In this document: in pieces, positions 1-11,961 of the stretch
Position numbering within the stretch: the stretch's first letter is position 1
Layout: each line of letters starts with the position of its first letter
Assembly (NCBI GenBank): GCA_010015805.1
Contig: ML978123.1
Coordinates: 2,728,001-2,792,000 of the forward strand
Length of the DNA: 64,000 bases
Source of the DNA: Rhizodiscina lignyota
Taxonomy: Eukaryota > Ascomycota > Dothideomycetes > Aulographales > Rhizodiscinaceae
Reading direction: 5' to 3'
The notes under the pieces: generated by a model
The model's input: the letters and a program-made list of their open reading frames with translations, nothing else
What the model was told of the DNA's origin: nothing
Databases searched by the model: none
Translations under genes and position numbers: made by a program

Positions 1-438
1 ACAGCTCCCTGATAGTTTCTGAATTCATGTCATGGAGGATGAGTATTCATGGCACAAATGGAGTGCATCAGGCGAGCAGAGAGGAGATGACACCCGTTAT
101 ATCGCGCTAGTCCTTATTGGGAGTTGAGTGTGGTCAATGCTGGTAACAATCGCTCTTAAATTCTACTCTGCTAAACGTTAACACATGTACTTTGTATTGA
201 TACACAGTTCCCAGAAGCAACTTCATTCATCAGCTTTGAAGCACTCGAAAGAATGTGGGAAGGTAGAAGTGTCCGCAAAGTGACTCCATATCACGTGACA
301 GGAATTCAAACCTCCACCTCCGGACATTGACGACACTCCATGAATGCCGGAAAGCATCTGAGAGCAGTTTACATGCGCCACGCTTGCAGGGTGTTTCACT
401 TAAGCTCCGTTGTATGATGTCCATGTCTCCGATGCAAC
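1..438. promoter_or_regulatory. Upstream region of the LAA2-like gene
   Basis: I see no supported gene here. A TCACGTGA octamer at 291-298 lies about 140 bp before the start codon at 439. It matches the palindromic CACGTG core bound by Cbf1-type bHLH factors. Short open frames that overlap the gene start look like chance or shadow frames. Confidence 0.4.
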
Positions 439-2265
439 ATGTCGAAAGATCTGCTGGCGGATTTAGACGACTTTTACCAACCTTCGGCCGCCGGACAACA
501 ATCGAACAATAATGTCCAGGCCAATTTCTTGTTCTTTGACGACGCCAATTCAATCTCTCAGCCGGCTCAGCAGCATAGACTACAAAGTAGTGCGGCAGCC
601 CCTAACTATAGTCTCCAAGCCTCCGACGTTGGAAGGTCTTTCCCTTCTTCGATCCCCAGCAATGTAAATCAAGATGATGATGATTGGGGGGATTTTGAAG
701 ACGCACCGGCATCAGCTGAAATTCAAGAGATGAATATATCGGCACAGCCCTCCAATCGTGTATTCCAGGAGCAGCCGGTAGCATCCAGATCGCCACAGCA
801 GACAACAGTCGACCCATTCGACCTGATTTTAGCGACTGTCCCCCAAGCTCACCCAAGCTCGCCAAACATTCCGAGCAGCATAGTTACAGCAGCGCCAAAG
901 AAGGCTGAAAGAATATCCAGGGACCCAAATGTTATCTTTGATGTGGATGAAGACCAGTTTGACGACGATTTCGGAGATTTTGAAGACGCAACACCAAGCG
1001 AGCCTGTTGCGCCTCAGAAACCGTCGGAGCCAGTTCAGCAAATAAGCCAAAATTTGCTCGACTTGGACTTTGGCAGCCCCACAGCAAGCGCCAAAGGCGA
1101 GACGCAACCGCCATGGCAAACACAGAGCCAAGTATCGTCATTTCGCGTTCCTGCTACACCCAGTGCTAGTCACACGACACAGTCAACGGAGAAAGCAAAT
1201 ACTTCCGTAAACGAGGATCCTTGGGGCGAATTCGATGATAGAGAATCGACACCGGAGGTGAATATCAGGCCAAAGCAGCAAACCAGCCTTGGTTCTAGGT
1301 CCAATGACCGTAAATCGAGTCATAGAGACATATGGGATGACTTCACCAGCGCTGGCGACAAGCCAAAGTCCGATTCAAAATCATCACGGACTACTAAACA
1401 GAAGCCAGCCCCAAAAATTGCCGTATTAACGAACACTACGGATGATGATGCATGGGATGACTTCGAATCATCCGTACCTACTCAACCTCCAGCACCTGAG
1501 CAAGTCTCATCTTCAACAACTCAGCCTCCTTCTCTACCAAATTTCTCTCCCGTCCTTTCAGAAACCTCCCCAATACCAACCCTACCACCAACGAACATTC
1601 CGCCTCCATCTCTCCTCCTGACCCTCTTTTCACCTCTCATCTCCACCGCACAATCCTCCTTTTTCCAACCCCTCTCCTCTCTCTCCACCACCGCGCGAAC
1701 ATCCGCACTCTCCCACCTCCAGACCTATACCTTCCTAAAGGCCTACCTTGCCCTCGCGACCGTCGCCGCGCGCGTCATCGCGGGCCGTAAGCTGCGCTGG
1801 AAACGGGACTCCCGTCTCGCACAGGGCATGCGGATTGGTGTGGCTGGCGGAAAGGGAATGAAGCTCGCGGGGATTGATCGAGGCGAGCTGGCGAAGGAAG
1901 ATCGTGAGGTGGCAGACGTGATTCGGGTGTGGAAGGAGCAACTGGGAAAAGTGAGGTCCGCTGTCGTGCAGGTCAATTCATTGGCAGCGAAAGCGGAAGA
2001 TCCGGCGGTCTCAAGGAGACAAGCACTCTCTGCGGTACCGGAGTTGAGAGAGACTATGGTGGTGAAGGTAGCCAAGGAGACGGAAGGAGGTGTGCCGAGT
2101 CGGCGGCCTTGTGCACTATGTGGGTTGAAGAGGGAGGAGAGGATTGTTGGTGTAGAGGAAGAGGTGGGTGATGTGTTTGAGGAGTGGTGGGTTGAGAATT
2201 GCTCTATGCATAGATGGTGTGCGAACTTTTGGGAAGAGCAAGGTGATAAGTTGAGATCACGATGA
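439..2265 (+). CDS. LAA2-like (DUF5102) AP-1 clathrin adaptor accessory protein
   Basis: Single-exon frame of 608 residues. The first two thirds are low-complexity and carry five acidic aromatic motifs (DDWGDFED, DDFGDFED, DPWGEFDD, DIWDDF, DAWDDF). Such motifs typically bind the gamma-ear of AP-1 or GGA adaptors. A helical segment around residues 390-530 follows. The C-terminus has a Cys pair (CALCGLKREE) followed by a WWVENC...WCANFWEE block, which I recognise as the DUF5102 / yeast YBL010C (Laa2) family. Laa2 recruits AP-1 with Laa1 at the trans-Golgi and endosomes. The start at 439 begins MSKDLLADLDDF, typical of this family. The family call rests on motif recognition, not a search. Neighbouring genes do not inform its function. 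Confidence 0.75.
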   Translation: MSKDLLADLDDFYQPSAAGQQSNNNVQANFLFFDDANSISQPAQQHRLQSSAAAPNYSLQASDVGRSFPSSIPSNVNQDDDDWGDFEDAPASAEIQEMNISAQPSNRVFQEQPVASRSPQQTTVDPFDLILATVPQAHPSSPNIPSSIVTAAPKKAERISRDPNVIFDVDEDQFDDDFGDFEDATPSEPVAPQKPSEPVQQISQNLLDLDFGSPTASAKGETQPPWQTQSQVSSFRVPATPSASHTTQSTEKANTSVNEDPWGEFDDRESTPEVNIRPKQQTSLGSRSNDRKSSHRDIWDDFTSAGDKPKSDSKSSRTTKQKPAPKIAVLTNTTDDDAWDDFESSVPTQPPAPEQVSSSTTQPPSLPNFSPVLSETSPIPTLPPTNIPPPSLLLTLFSPLISTAQSSFFQPLSSLSTTARTSALSHLQTYTFLKAYLALATVAARVIAGRKLRWKRDSRLAQGMRIGVAGGKGMKLAGIDRGELAKEDREVADVIRVWKEQLGKVRSAVVQVNSLAAKAEDPAVSRRQALSAVPELRETMVVKVAKETEGGVPSRRPCALCGLKREERIVGVEEEVGDVFEEWWVENCSMHRWCANFWEEQGDKLRSR

Positions 2266-3405
2266 ATGTCTCATAAAAGGAGTCATTTGGATATATGTGG
2301 ATATTGTCAGGTCCTCCTGACACTTTTACCCCTTTTCAACTCTTGGAGATGATTTCGTCTTCTGCCAGGAGCATTGGAAAGAAGGCGATATATCGACGGC
2401 AATGACTATAACTGCAGTATCAAGTTATAACCTACTTTAATGTCTGCCAATGGCCTCGACCGGTATTTGATGCTGATTGGCTGCATGATATATGATATTT
2501 AGCATCATGTGAAAGACATGGGGAAGCCGGATATAGAGGGCCATGGATTGTTCTAGCCCTACAATTCGTACGACAGAGGCCTGTCCATGCGGCTGACAAT
2601 GCTGGGATTGTGCATGTCATTGGCCTGCTAAATATGATACATCAGATAAACCTTCAACTCTACGGCCGCCGAAGCGTCCCGCTAGTTACAGCGGCATCCA
2701 TTCCTGCCCTTCAGCCTGCGAAAACCTCAGTGCTGACAGCACAGAGTTGCGGGAAGTTTGCATGGTAAAGGATTCGAGGAGCTGCAGCTTGCTGGATCAG
2801 GCTACGCTCTAGGCTCTTCTGCATTCTGTATCTGAACGCTTGATGGGCATCGTCAAATCTGCAATGCAAGACGGTCTGCGCGTGACATGCCACGAAGGAG
2901 TTCTGCACGTGAAGCTTGATCAGGCCATGGCTCACGGAGAAGTGGCACGGAGTACAGGCCGTAGCAATTGCTTCTGTACAAAGCAGCAGTGGAACAGTCG
3001 CCATATATTGTGCAACGGGCGGTGGTATAAGCAGCAGATAAAAAGACACACTCCAATAGGCGCCACTTTCGGCCGCGTGGGGCAGAGATCGTCTTCAACG
3101 TCTGCTGCCGAACCTCGAAACTCTCACTAGTCTCATCCGCGACCGAACGTCACTCATCCACCCATCCAGCACTCCCTCCTCTCATCCGAACCTGGCGTCC
3201 TCTCACGCACTCGCTGGGCGGAATTGGCGTTGACGTCTGTCTATTAACACGAGCCACTGCAACACACCCTCGCTACACCCCGCGACCGAACCACGTTCTC
3301 CCACCCACCCTTGCCGTCTCTCCGCGACTCGACCCTGCAACCTCTCAACGTACCTGAACCACCCTCATCCCATACTCAAGGCCCTCGCTGGCCGTCTTGA
3401 TTGGA
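2266..3405. promoter_or_regulatory. Intergenic region and leader upstream of the PAS kinase
   Basis: No convincing gene. From about 3130 to 3400 the + strand is strongly C/T-rich with CACCC and CTCATCC runs, the usual look of a fungal promoter or 5' leader just before a start codon. The short open frames at 2711-3130 overlap on both strands and show no recognisable protein. Confidence 0.4.
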
Positions 3406-6400
3406 ATGCGCGCGCAATCTGACAATGGTGAGTGGCCTTCTCTTCGAGTCTTCTCCGCCGTGAACGCCGTCGGCAAGTCAGCCGACACCCCACATGCTAC
3501 GCGCGGACCTGTGCCTGGGGAACCACGAGACTTGGATCAGACGACATCCTGTTCGAGGCTCCAGGACGTACCAGTACCTATGTCCATTCCAAGGCATTCA
3601 GCCTCATCTTCACCGCTCCTTCCGGCTCTCTTCCCTTGCTTCATTTCTCTGCTGAACATTGCACGTTCCGCAACATTATTCCATATCAAGATGCTCTGCG
3701 GCGATGCTGCCCTTGTCTGCCCTTTGGCACTGTCACTTATGGTTTGCTAACAAGAGTTATCATGTAGGCGGCACCGAGGAAATTACGCAGATCATATCAG
3801 AGCCAACCTCGAAGGCTCCCGCGGTCGAGGTCCAGCTCACCAAGAATAAAAGCACGGGAAACCTCTTCTCACATGGCTCGGACTCCACCGTCACCTCAGA
3901 GAAGAGTAGGCAGAGGCTGTCCTTCGACGAAGGGGCAATTTATGACATGGACAGGATCTCAAAGTATGCCGCAGCTCCGAAGAACCCAGAGACTGTTATC
4001 TGGTTCAAAGCGTGATGCTAAAGAAGACATACAGATCTCCCATAATTCCAGAGCACGAACACGGGTTGGGTGCCTCTGGCCTCCGACGCATCCGCCAGAC
4101 TCCTTCAGCCACCAGACCTCCCCTTCTGCCAACACGAAGCTCGTCCGCTAACCTCACTGCTGATGCATCCGCACTCCGATTACCGCCTCCTAGCCGCAGC
4201 GCGTCTGGTTCTCTTATATCGGGCCCAGCCTCTCCAACAATCAACTTCTCCGAAGACCTAACCCGCTTTCCGTCCGAATCATTGCATTCCTTCTCCTTCG
4301 CCCACCAATCCGAAGACAGCATTTACAGCCGGCAGAATGTTTTGAAGCGTTCGATAGATTTCATGCGGGATAAGTTGGGCTGGGCTGCAACAAATCCCGG
4401 CATTGCACAAGCTCAAGCAAAGTTGAGTGGAGACCAAGAAGTGCAGAGCATGATGGAATTGCTTGCTAGAGCAAACCTGATCGGACAAGACGCACCGGCA
4501 GCGCATGGATTAGGATTCGCCGGGCCGATAACAGGACCAGCGGACGTGTCAGGCGAGAATGTCTTCGAGAAGAGCTTCCTTCCCAGGTCACAAAGTCCAG
4601 AGAGCATGCAGTCAGAATCGCCGAAGAGCTCGTCGAACGCTGCCACACCGACTCTCGCTCAACCTCCTCGAGCTCCCGAAGTTACCGGAGCAAAGGCTGG
4701 AGATCCAGAAGCTTTGGCTAACCACATCTCTCGCGTTCTATCACAAGACGAATCACCACCCTCTCGACCACAACTGCCACATCTCACCATCCCTCCCCGA
4801 GCTGCTCTCAAACGTACACTCACGAGTATCGACGACGTTAGCTTGCACAACAGACTTTCAGAAGCGCTTGCCGAGCCCTATGTTGTGAACGACCCCAACG
4901 CGGACACGATCATCTCTCCTATAGGGATACCTACTACCGCAGCTCCGTCACACGCACTACCGCTTGCGACACCTCTCACTAGCGCCCCGCATGGTCATGG
5001 AAATAAGTGGACACCTGCTGCACAAGCTATATTTACAACGGAAGCACAAGCGCCGTGGACAATCACTGCAGCAAATGATCTTGCATGTCTCGTTTTTGGT
5101 GTCACAAGAGCTGAAGTGCGCAAGCTTGGCATACTAGAAGTTGTATGCGAGGAGCGGCGGAAGTGGCTTGAGGAGAAGTTGCGCGATCCCGACGGGGGCA
5201 GCACACGGAAGAACAGCGCGGCGTACAGCCAGAATCAGACAACAAGTCCTACTACGACTACCTTGAATGTTGGCAGTGGGCTCACGGCGCGATTATTGAG
5301 CAAGCCGAACTCGAGACAATCAGGAGGTAATGGCAATGGAGTTGGCATCAGTGCATCATCTTCTGCGGCGAAGAGGAGGGCGCAGACTGATGATGGCAGC
5401 GGCTCAAGCTATGCATCAAACAGCAAGACAAAAGGAGGATTGAACCATACACCGCATAAGAGTCGGGGCGTTCTACTATGTGGTGATGTGGTTCCGATTC
5501 AGAAGCGGAATGGCGCCCGAGGCGCTGCATCGCTTTGGGTGAAGGAGAAGAGAGGTGGACTGATCTGGGTCTTGGAAGAGATCGCCGAGGATGTGGTATA
5601 CGTCACTGTCGACGAGGTTGGATGCGTCAATCAAGCACACGGAGATACAGAAGCAGTATGGGGATACGAGAGGATTAGGCGGGGTATGGATGTTAAGAGG
5701 CTCATTCCCGCGATTCCAAAACTCAAGGGCACGAACACTGGGGCGCTGGACTACGATGAAATTTCTGAAACGAGGACGTACACTGCGAAGACGAGCAACA
5801 ACATCTCGATCCCGGTCACTGTGCATCAACTTAGCGGCGAGCCGACTTTCAGAGTCAGCAGCTTTCCGCACATTGCAGGCATCATGGTGCTGAATGCCAT
5901 CTCTCTGGAAATAACGAGCTCTAACACGGTTTTCTCGGCGGCGCTATTCGGTCAGAACAAGCCAGATGGCTGTCACATTAACAAACTGATCCCAAACTTC
6001 GACAGCATCTTGCATTTGATGACGGATGAGGATAAGATTCATCTCGTTGATGGTATTGTCATTCCAGAGCACAGCTTTCGACGTGCGAGGGCACTGTTAG
6101 CGATGAGAGAAGGGAAGGGCGACGTTGCAAATGCGTTCTTGAGACCCAGTGGACTACCGGCGAAGCACAGGGACGGCGACGACATCATGGTTGACGTTCA
6201 GATGAGGGTAGTGAAGAGCGACAGGAGCGATCCACATACCGACACTCATGGCGTTGACGAAAGGAGCGAAGAGGAATTGCTTGGCATACCGCAAGACGTG
6301 CAGCAGCCTGAATCGGAGGTGGTGTATGCACTCTGGATCACGTATTCGAGACAGCTCCATGCTGCTAATCACGGCATTGCTACGCCGCTGATGTCGAGAC

Positions 6401-7588
6401 CCGGAACGCCACCGAGGCAGCCATCGCCAGGTCAAGCTATTTCCATCGTCCATCCCGAGGAAATGGATGGGACCGGAGATGTGCAGAGGGCATCGCCGCC
6501 AGTTTCTCTCCTCACTCAGCAACTCAAGGGTGGTGTCATACCTCCAGCTACGCAGACGTCTTCCTCGGAGTCGTCCCTTTCGACAGGCCTCTCTTCACAA
6601 AGCTCTAACTCCTTAGAGGTGGCCAACCCAGATGCGACGCCAACTACCACGACTGCAGCGTCACCGCCGATGAAAAAGACGATCCAGGACTTCGTTGTGC
6701 TTGAGGATATGGGTCAGGGTGCGTACGGCCAGGTCAAGTTATGCCGCTACAAGAAGCCTCCTCAGAACAAGGTTGTCATAAAATACGTCACTAAGCGTCG
6801 CATTCTTGTCGACACGTGGACCCGAGACCGAAGGCTCGGCACTGTCCCACTGGAAATCCACGTCCTGGATTACCTGAGAAGGGGCAACTTGAAGCACGAG
6901 AATATTGTCGAGATGTCAGACTTCTTTGAAGACGACGTTAACTACTATATCGAGATGGTTCCGCACGGATTGCCGGGCATGGACCTGTTCGACTACATTG
7001 AGCTGAGGGTCAACATGGACGAAGCCGAGTGCAGGAAGATCTTCGTACAAGTCGCAGAGGCGGTCTGGCATCTGCACGCCAAGGCGAAAGTCGTGCACCG
7101 TGACATTAAGGACGAGAACGTCGTGCTGGACGGCGAGGGCAGGATCAAGCTGATCGACTTTGGGAGCGCGGCATATATCCGCAATGGGCCTTTCGATGTC
7201 TTTGTTGGCACCATTGGTGCGTATTTCCCATCTTTCACCCCTCTCCTCAGTCCCAGGACTACCGCACTAACACCGCTGCCTCGTAGATTACGCTGCCCCT
7301 GAAGTCCTCGCTGGGGCCTCCTACCGCGGCAAGGAACAGGATGTGTGGGCGCTCGGCATCTTGCTCTACACGATCGTGTACAAGGAGAACCCGTTCTACA
7401 GCATCGACGAGATCATGGACCACGACCTGCGCGTACCGTACGTCATGAGCGAGGAGAGCATCGACCTCATCCGCAAAATGCTGAATCGCGATGTCGAGAA
7501 GCGCATCACGATTGGCCAGGTACTAGCGCATGAGTGGTGCAGGGAGGTGGTGGGCGATGAGGTGGAAGGTAGAGTTGGCGAGGGCTGA
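3406..7588 (+). CDS. PSK1: PAS domain serine/threonine kinase (Psk1/PAS kinase)
   Basis: Four exons: 3406-3427, 3768-3963, 4035-7216 and 7287-7588 give 1233 residues. Junctions use GTGAGT, GTATGC and GTGCGT donors with AG acceptors, all in phase. PAS-like segments lie near residues 395-455 (APWTITAANDLACLVFG) and 690-730. The C-terminal kinase domain (about 959-1220) is intact: Gly loop GQGAYGQV, catalytic loop HRDIKDEN, DFG, and APE reached across the last intron (YAAPEV). PAS kinases sense nutrient state and in yeast direct glucose toward cell-wall glucan and restrain glycogen and translation. The 22-bp first exon and its 340-bp intron are the least certain part. The third exon alone is open upstream only to 3946, so the upstream exons are needed. 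The kinase identity is very secure. Confidence 0.9.
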
Positions 7589-8763
7589 TGAATCTGAAGC
7601 CTGCGTTGTAGTGTTTGAATTCGAACTTGGACGATTTTGAAAGGAAGGGCAAGCGAGGAGCGCTTGTAACGCACATCCCGATTCTCGCCTCGAATGGGTT
7701 TGGGACAGGATTGGGGATCGGGATCATGGGCACGCTAGGCGTTGATAGGATACCCCAAGATTGCGGGCTCGACGCCAGCCGCAGGAGCGTGATAAAGTAT
7801 TAGTTATGTGTGTATGTATCTTATGGCGGAAGTGTGATCCGCAAAATGCAACAATTGCAAAGTCTATTGGGGCAATGTTTCTTCTGTCAATCTTTGCAAA
7901 TCTCAGTCTCCCCTTTACTGCCATTCACTTACGACATTTTCTTGTACTTGAGTGAGCGGCCAGCGTGGAAGAACTGGGTCGAGCTAGGTGATCACTCGAA
8001 ATAATCTACTTGAAGTGATCTACGAAATAACGCGGTATAGCGCGTAAACTTTTATACTATGTTCCGGAAGTAAAGTGAGCCGTAATGGATAGTTTTTATC
8101 ATATACGTATACCGGTCTCTGGTACACGGTCAAGGCTGGAGTAGATAGTCCACAACCTGGGCGAGTGCTACTGCGCCGTGGCAATCAGGCGAGCAGTGGC
8201 GGAACATGCACATTTACTGGTGGCGCTGGTAGTTGAAATGAGTTGATGAGGAGCACCGTAGGCTGGCGAGGAGATGAGTAAGTGATAAAAGACGTATGTG
8301 GAATTTACATAGAATCCGATGAGATATGTGCGATTGTCTGAGGTATTGAAGTAGCCAGTGGGGGCGTCGATGATGAGTGCATCGTGATTCGAGAGAGGCA
8401 TGCTCTGACTGAAGCTATGCTCGAAAGCAACTGTCAACCCCACAAAGGGGAGGAAGAAGACTGTTGGCTGCGTTGCTGTGCTGTAGCACGAAATGTGCGG
8501 CAGTCTCCACTCCGGTCCGCAGACTGACGTCCAAGCACTGGATGCTTGTGCAGCGGGTTCTCCACCGGCATCACCAACTCAACCTTGAAGAAATCTGAAA
8601 TAAAAACTGATAGGCTATTCAAACATGCTGCTCCAACAACAATTGCTGGGGATCCCTTGAATATGCACGTGACACGGGATAATGTCCTGGAAGATGGTCT
8701 AACTGAAAAGTCATGATTTTGAGTCTCGACTTTCGCAGTCCGAAGCTCTTGTTCGTTCTGGGT
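7589..8763. other. Convergent intergenic region between PAS kinase and PPR gene
   Basis: About 1.2 kb holding both 3' ends. A 91-codon minus-strand frame (8168-8443) has a protein-like stretch but no ATG at its edge and no recognised family. A CACGTG lies at 8666-8671. I see no RNA gene or repeat. Confidence 0.35.
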
Positions 8764-10719
8764 TCACTCATAATCCTCCTCTATTCTTTCCCCTTCCCTA
8801 GCTCGAGCTGCTTCGTACCGCTTCTGCAAGGTTGCCGCCACTTTTCGAGCGTCATCGCCGTACTCCGCGAGGTCCTCGATTAACTTCGGTGTGCGAACGT
8901 CCACAGTCGTAAGAGCCTTCTTTGCCAACGCAAAAACAGTTCCAACTCGCGGTTTGTGGCCCTGCGCCAGCATTTCAAAATAGTACCTGAACGCGTCTTC
9001 AAAGTCGCGTTCTCGAACACACACCAGCACAAGTCGATCGTAGGTGAGTGTGTTTGGTTTGATCTTGAAGGCGACCATCTCAGAAACAAGAAACATAGCA
9101 ACAGCCTTGTCCTTGCCGCTGCGAAGACCGCGAAATAGGGTGTTGTACGTATCGATATCACGCCCGACCTCGCAAATCTCGTCGAACTTTTTGTAGTACT
9201 CGATTGCCTTTGGCAGATCCTTTCCCCAAAGAGCCGACTCGATCAGGGTATTCATGGCGACCGGAGGTACGACTCGTTCGTCTTTGAGGCTTTGCATCAG
9301 CTTAAAGGCTTTCTCACGGCGCGCTGGATCGGCCTGTAGGTAGAACACGATCGGTCTTGCGGTTCCCATATCTGGAGGCGTGCCAGCATCATGCATGACG
9401 CAAAGCACTGTCAATGCGCTTTCAAGGTCTCCAGACTTCATATAGGCTGCGAGTAGAAGCTCGTAGTGTTCATGTTCGAAGACTGCGTGACGGTGGCCAA
9501 GGACGCGGAAGACATCCGTCGCAAGCTCAGGGTCTCCATGTCTTGCAGCGATCTTCAGGGCGTTCAGACAAATTCCGGATGATGGATTCAAATAGCCAGG
9601 AATGACTCTTCTCTTCCACACAAAATTTGTGCATTCACGATGGAGGGCCTCGCTCGCCAAATCCAACAAGGTCCACCATATCGTGGCCGATATGTTCTGC
9701 TCCGTTGCGCTCACGCGTGTCTGCATGACACGCATGGCCTGCTCAAACTCCCCGGCATCACAGAGCATATGAAGTGTCATGTCGTATAGCCAGGGTTTGA
9801 TTTCCGCGCCGGAATTCCGGAGGCTTGACAGCATCTCCAGTGCCATTTCCAATTGGCCTTCTCGTAGATTTCCGGCAATGACATCATGGTGTCCATCAAC
9901 TGAGAGTGTGTACCATTTCGAGCGCATATAGTCGAGGACCTCGTTTCGGAGCACAAAGTGAGGGTGGACAGAGAGGACCTATGCTTGTCAGTCTGGTCCG
10001 CAAGGCGCAGCGAAGAAACTAACTTTTAAAACATCATGGCACAGAGCAGAGTCTGCTTCGAGCCCTTCCTCCCTCAACTCTTTCAAGTACGCTGCAACCC
10101 ATAGAGCTGATCCCGCCGGAGCGCTAACGTGGCTCAAAATTAGATTCGCATAGAGCCTCAAATTGAGTGGCTCTTTCCTTTCTTTCACAAGAAATGCCGC
10201 TATGCGATGCACACTTATGACTTCTCCTCTTCGAGCTGCAAATCGCATGCGGTGATAGATTGTGTCATTTGTGTTCGATTCCAGCATCGTCATCAGCTCC
10301 TCCCGCGATTTATAGCCGCCGAGAACGAGCCCATGGCTCATACCACCAGCCTCATTCACATCTCCGCCTGCCGATATGTTCCATGACTGCCGCTCTCGCC
10401 GGAGTGCTTGGTCCCAATTCTGTAAGAGACTCTCCCGTCTCTTCTCGACATTTTGCCAATGTTTCCGTTCCCTACGGACACTCGCAGGATCGAGTGGCGC
10501 CAAGTGTGATGGCGTGTGTTCAGTCGTCTGAACATTTTCGGTCTGAAGAAATCGTCTTTGCGCTGGTAATTCGACGCGCTTCCTCGCGATCGAACTTGCC
10601 CATACCCAAGGCCGGGTCCGGGTCAAGGCGTTGGAGCGTGCAAGGAAGACCGGCGACGCATAATGCCACATGCAGTCTGCCGCCACCGGGATTGTGATCT
10701 TAGTAGTAACATTGTGCAT
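8764..10719 (-). CDS. Mitochondrial pentatricopeptide repeat (PPR) protein
   Basis: Two exons, 10719-10024 and 9978-8764, separated by a 45-bp intron (GTTAGT...CATAG) joined in phase 0, giving 636 residues. The N-terminus is rich in Arg, Ser and Ala with few acidic residues, as in a mitochondrial presequence. The rest is built of about 35-residue helical hairpins with PPR signatures such as YNTLFRGLRSGKDKAVAM and TYDRLVLVCVRERDFEDAF. PPR proteins bind organellar RNA and control mitochondrial transcript processing, stability or translation. I cannot match it to a named yeast factor. The C-terminus is acidic and charged (EGERIEEDYE). Its start lies 561 bp from that of the divergent PIN4 gene. 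Confidence 0.8.
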
Positions 10720-11280
10720 TGAGGAGAGATTGGAGTGTCCAAAAACTTCGAGAGCGCCGAGATTTTGTGCTAGAGATACTGCGGTCTTGGCAATTCTCGG
10801 AAGTGGAACCGAGGTTCCAATTTTCAGGGGGTAAGCACCTCACTCGTAGATTCGCATAATGCTCTTGTACATATACAGTAGGTTGGTGAAAGTGAATGCA
10901 AGTGTTATTGGACGGACTGTAAATAGGCGTGCAAGTCAATTACAGCATAGACAAATGAAGAGTGAACAGATGAAGCCTCCATCGTGCCTTATTTATAAAT
11001 TACGCGTTTGAAAGGACTACGCCGAACTCGGTGTAACTGAGTTAAGATTATACTTGATCATAAGCTTCATCTGCAGACTGGACTTGGAGCTAAAGCGAGG
11101 CAGAGGTGATCGTAAACGTCACCTAGTTAAACAGCTGTGATGAAGTCTAAGCTTGCCATTCACCACCAAAGTAACCCCACATTTGCCCCACGTCTCAGCC
11201 CTACAATGAACTTTTAGCTTCCCAAACGTCACTGCCCACGTACTATTGATCATTTCAGATCACTCAAGACAAGATCACAA
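10720..11280. promoter_or_regulatory. Divergent promoter region, PPR gene / PIN4
   Basis: 561 bp between two start codons pointing away from each other. AT-rich in the middle (around 10980-11060). No gene supported, and I recognise no specific factor site. Confidence 0.35.
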
Positions 11281-11711
11281 ATGGCGCCGAAGAACAAAGG
11301 AAACTCGAAAGGAGATTCTTCCAAGTCAAAAGACGACTCTTCCAGCAAGGGCAAGCTCAAGCCAGCGAACAGCATCAACGTTCGACACATTCTTTGCGAG
11401 AAGCACTCCAAGAAGGAAGAAGCGCTTGCCAAACTTAGAGATGGAACCAAATTCGATGAGGTAGCACGAGAGTTCTCAGAGGATAAAGCTCGACAAGGTC
11501 AGTATTTTCGAGTTCTGCTGAGAATTCAACGCTCGCATACTTACAAATATCAATAGGAGGCTCTTTGGGATGGAAGACACGCGGCTCACTGATACAAGAC
11601 TTTGAGAAAGTCGCGTACGAGCTGGAACCTAGCACGACGGCAAATCCAAAGTGGGGGGAGGTGAAGACGTCGGAAGGGTATCACATCATGATGGTAGAGG
11701 GACGAAAGTGA
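11281..11711 (+). CDS. PIN4: Parvulin-type peptidyl-prolyl isomerase PIN4 (Par14)
   Basis: Two exons, 11281-11497 and 11557-11711, with a GTCAGT...CAATAG intron of 59 bp in phase 1, encode 123 residues. A Lys/Ser-rich basic N-terminal tail of about 35 residues precedes one rotamase domain. Signature pieces are VRHILCEKHSK, FSEDKARQ-GGSLGWKTRGS (spanning the intron) and the family's hallmark C-terminus GYHIMMVEGRK. Length and architecture match PIN4/Par14, a nuclear or nucleolar isomerase linked to pre-ribosome processing and chromatin. The basic tail fits nucleic-acid binding. The gene converges on the next one with only 250 bp between stops. Confidence 0.92.
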
Positions 11712-11961
11712 TAGAGAATCTTGTTGCATGTCAGAGAGGGCAGTTTTGTCCCCATTCAAGAGTGCTTCTGAATACACTATAACAAAACCTTTTGGAACCA
11801 TGCGAGTATGCTAAAGCCAGCACATATACCCACCACCTCGTATATTGCGTTCCTTCGTCTAACCGTACCACATTCCCAGATCCTGATCTTGCCTAATACT
11901 GCAAATGCCTCCCCTTACGCCTGTTTCTGAGCCAAAATGAAAAGCTTAATTCGAGTCCCCT

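Noticed and set aside
8168-8443. 91-codon minus-strand frame with protein-like composition
   Set aside because: It has no ATG at its edge (begins at GTG), no recognised family and no clear splice partners.
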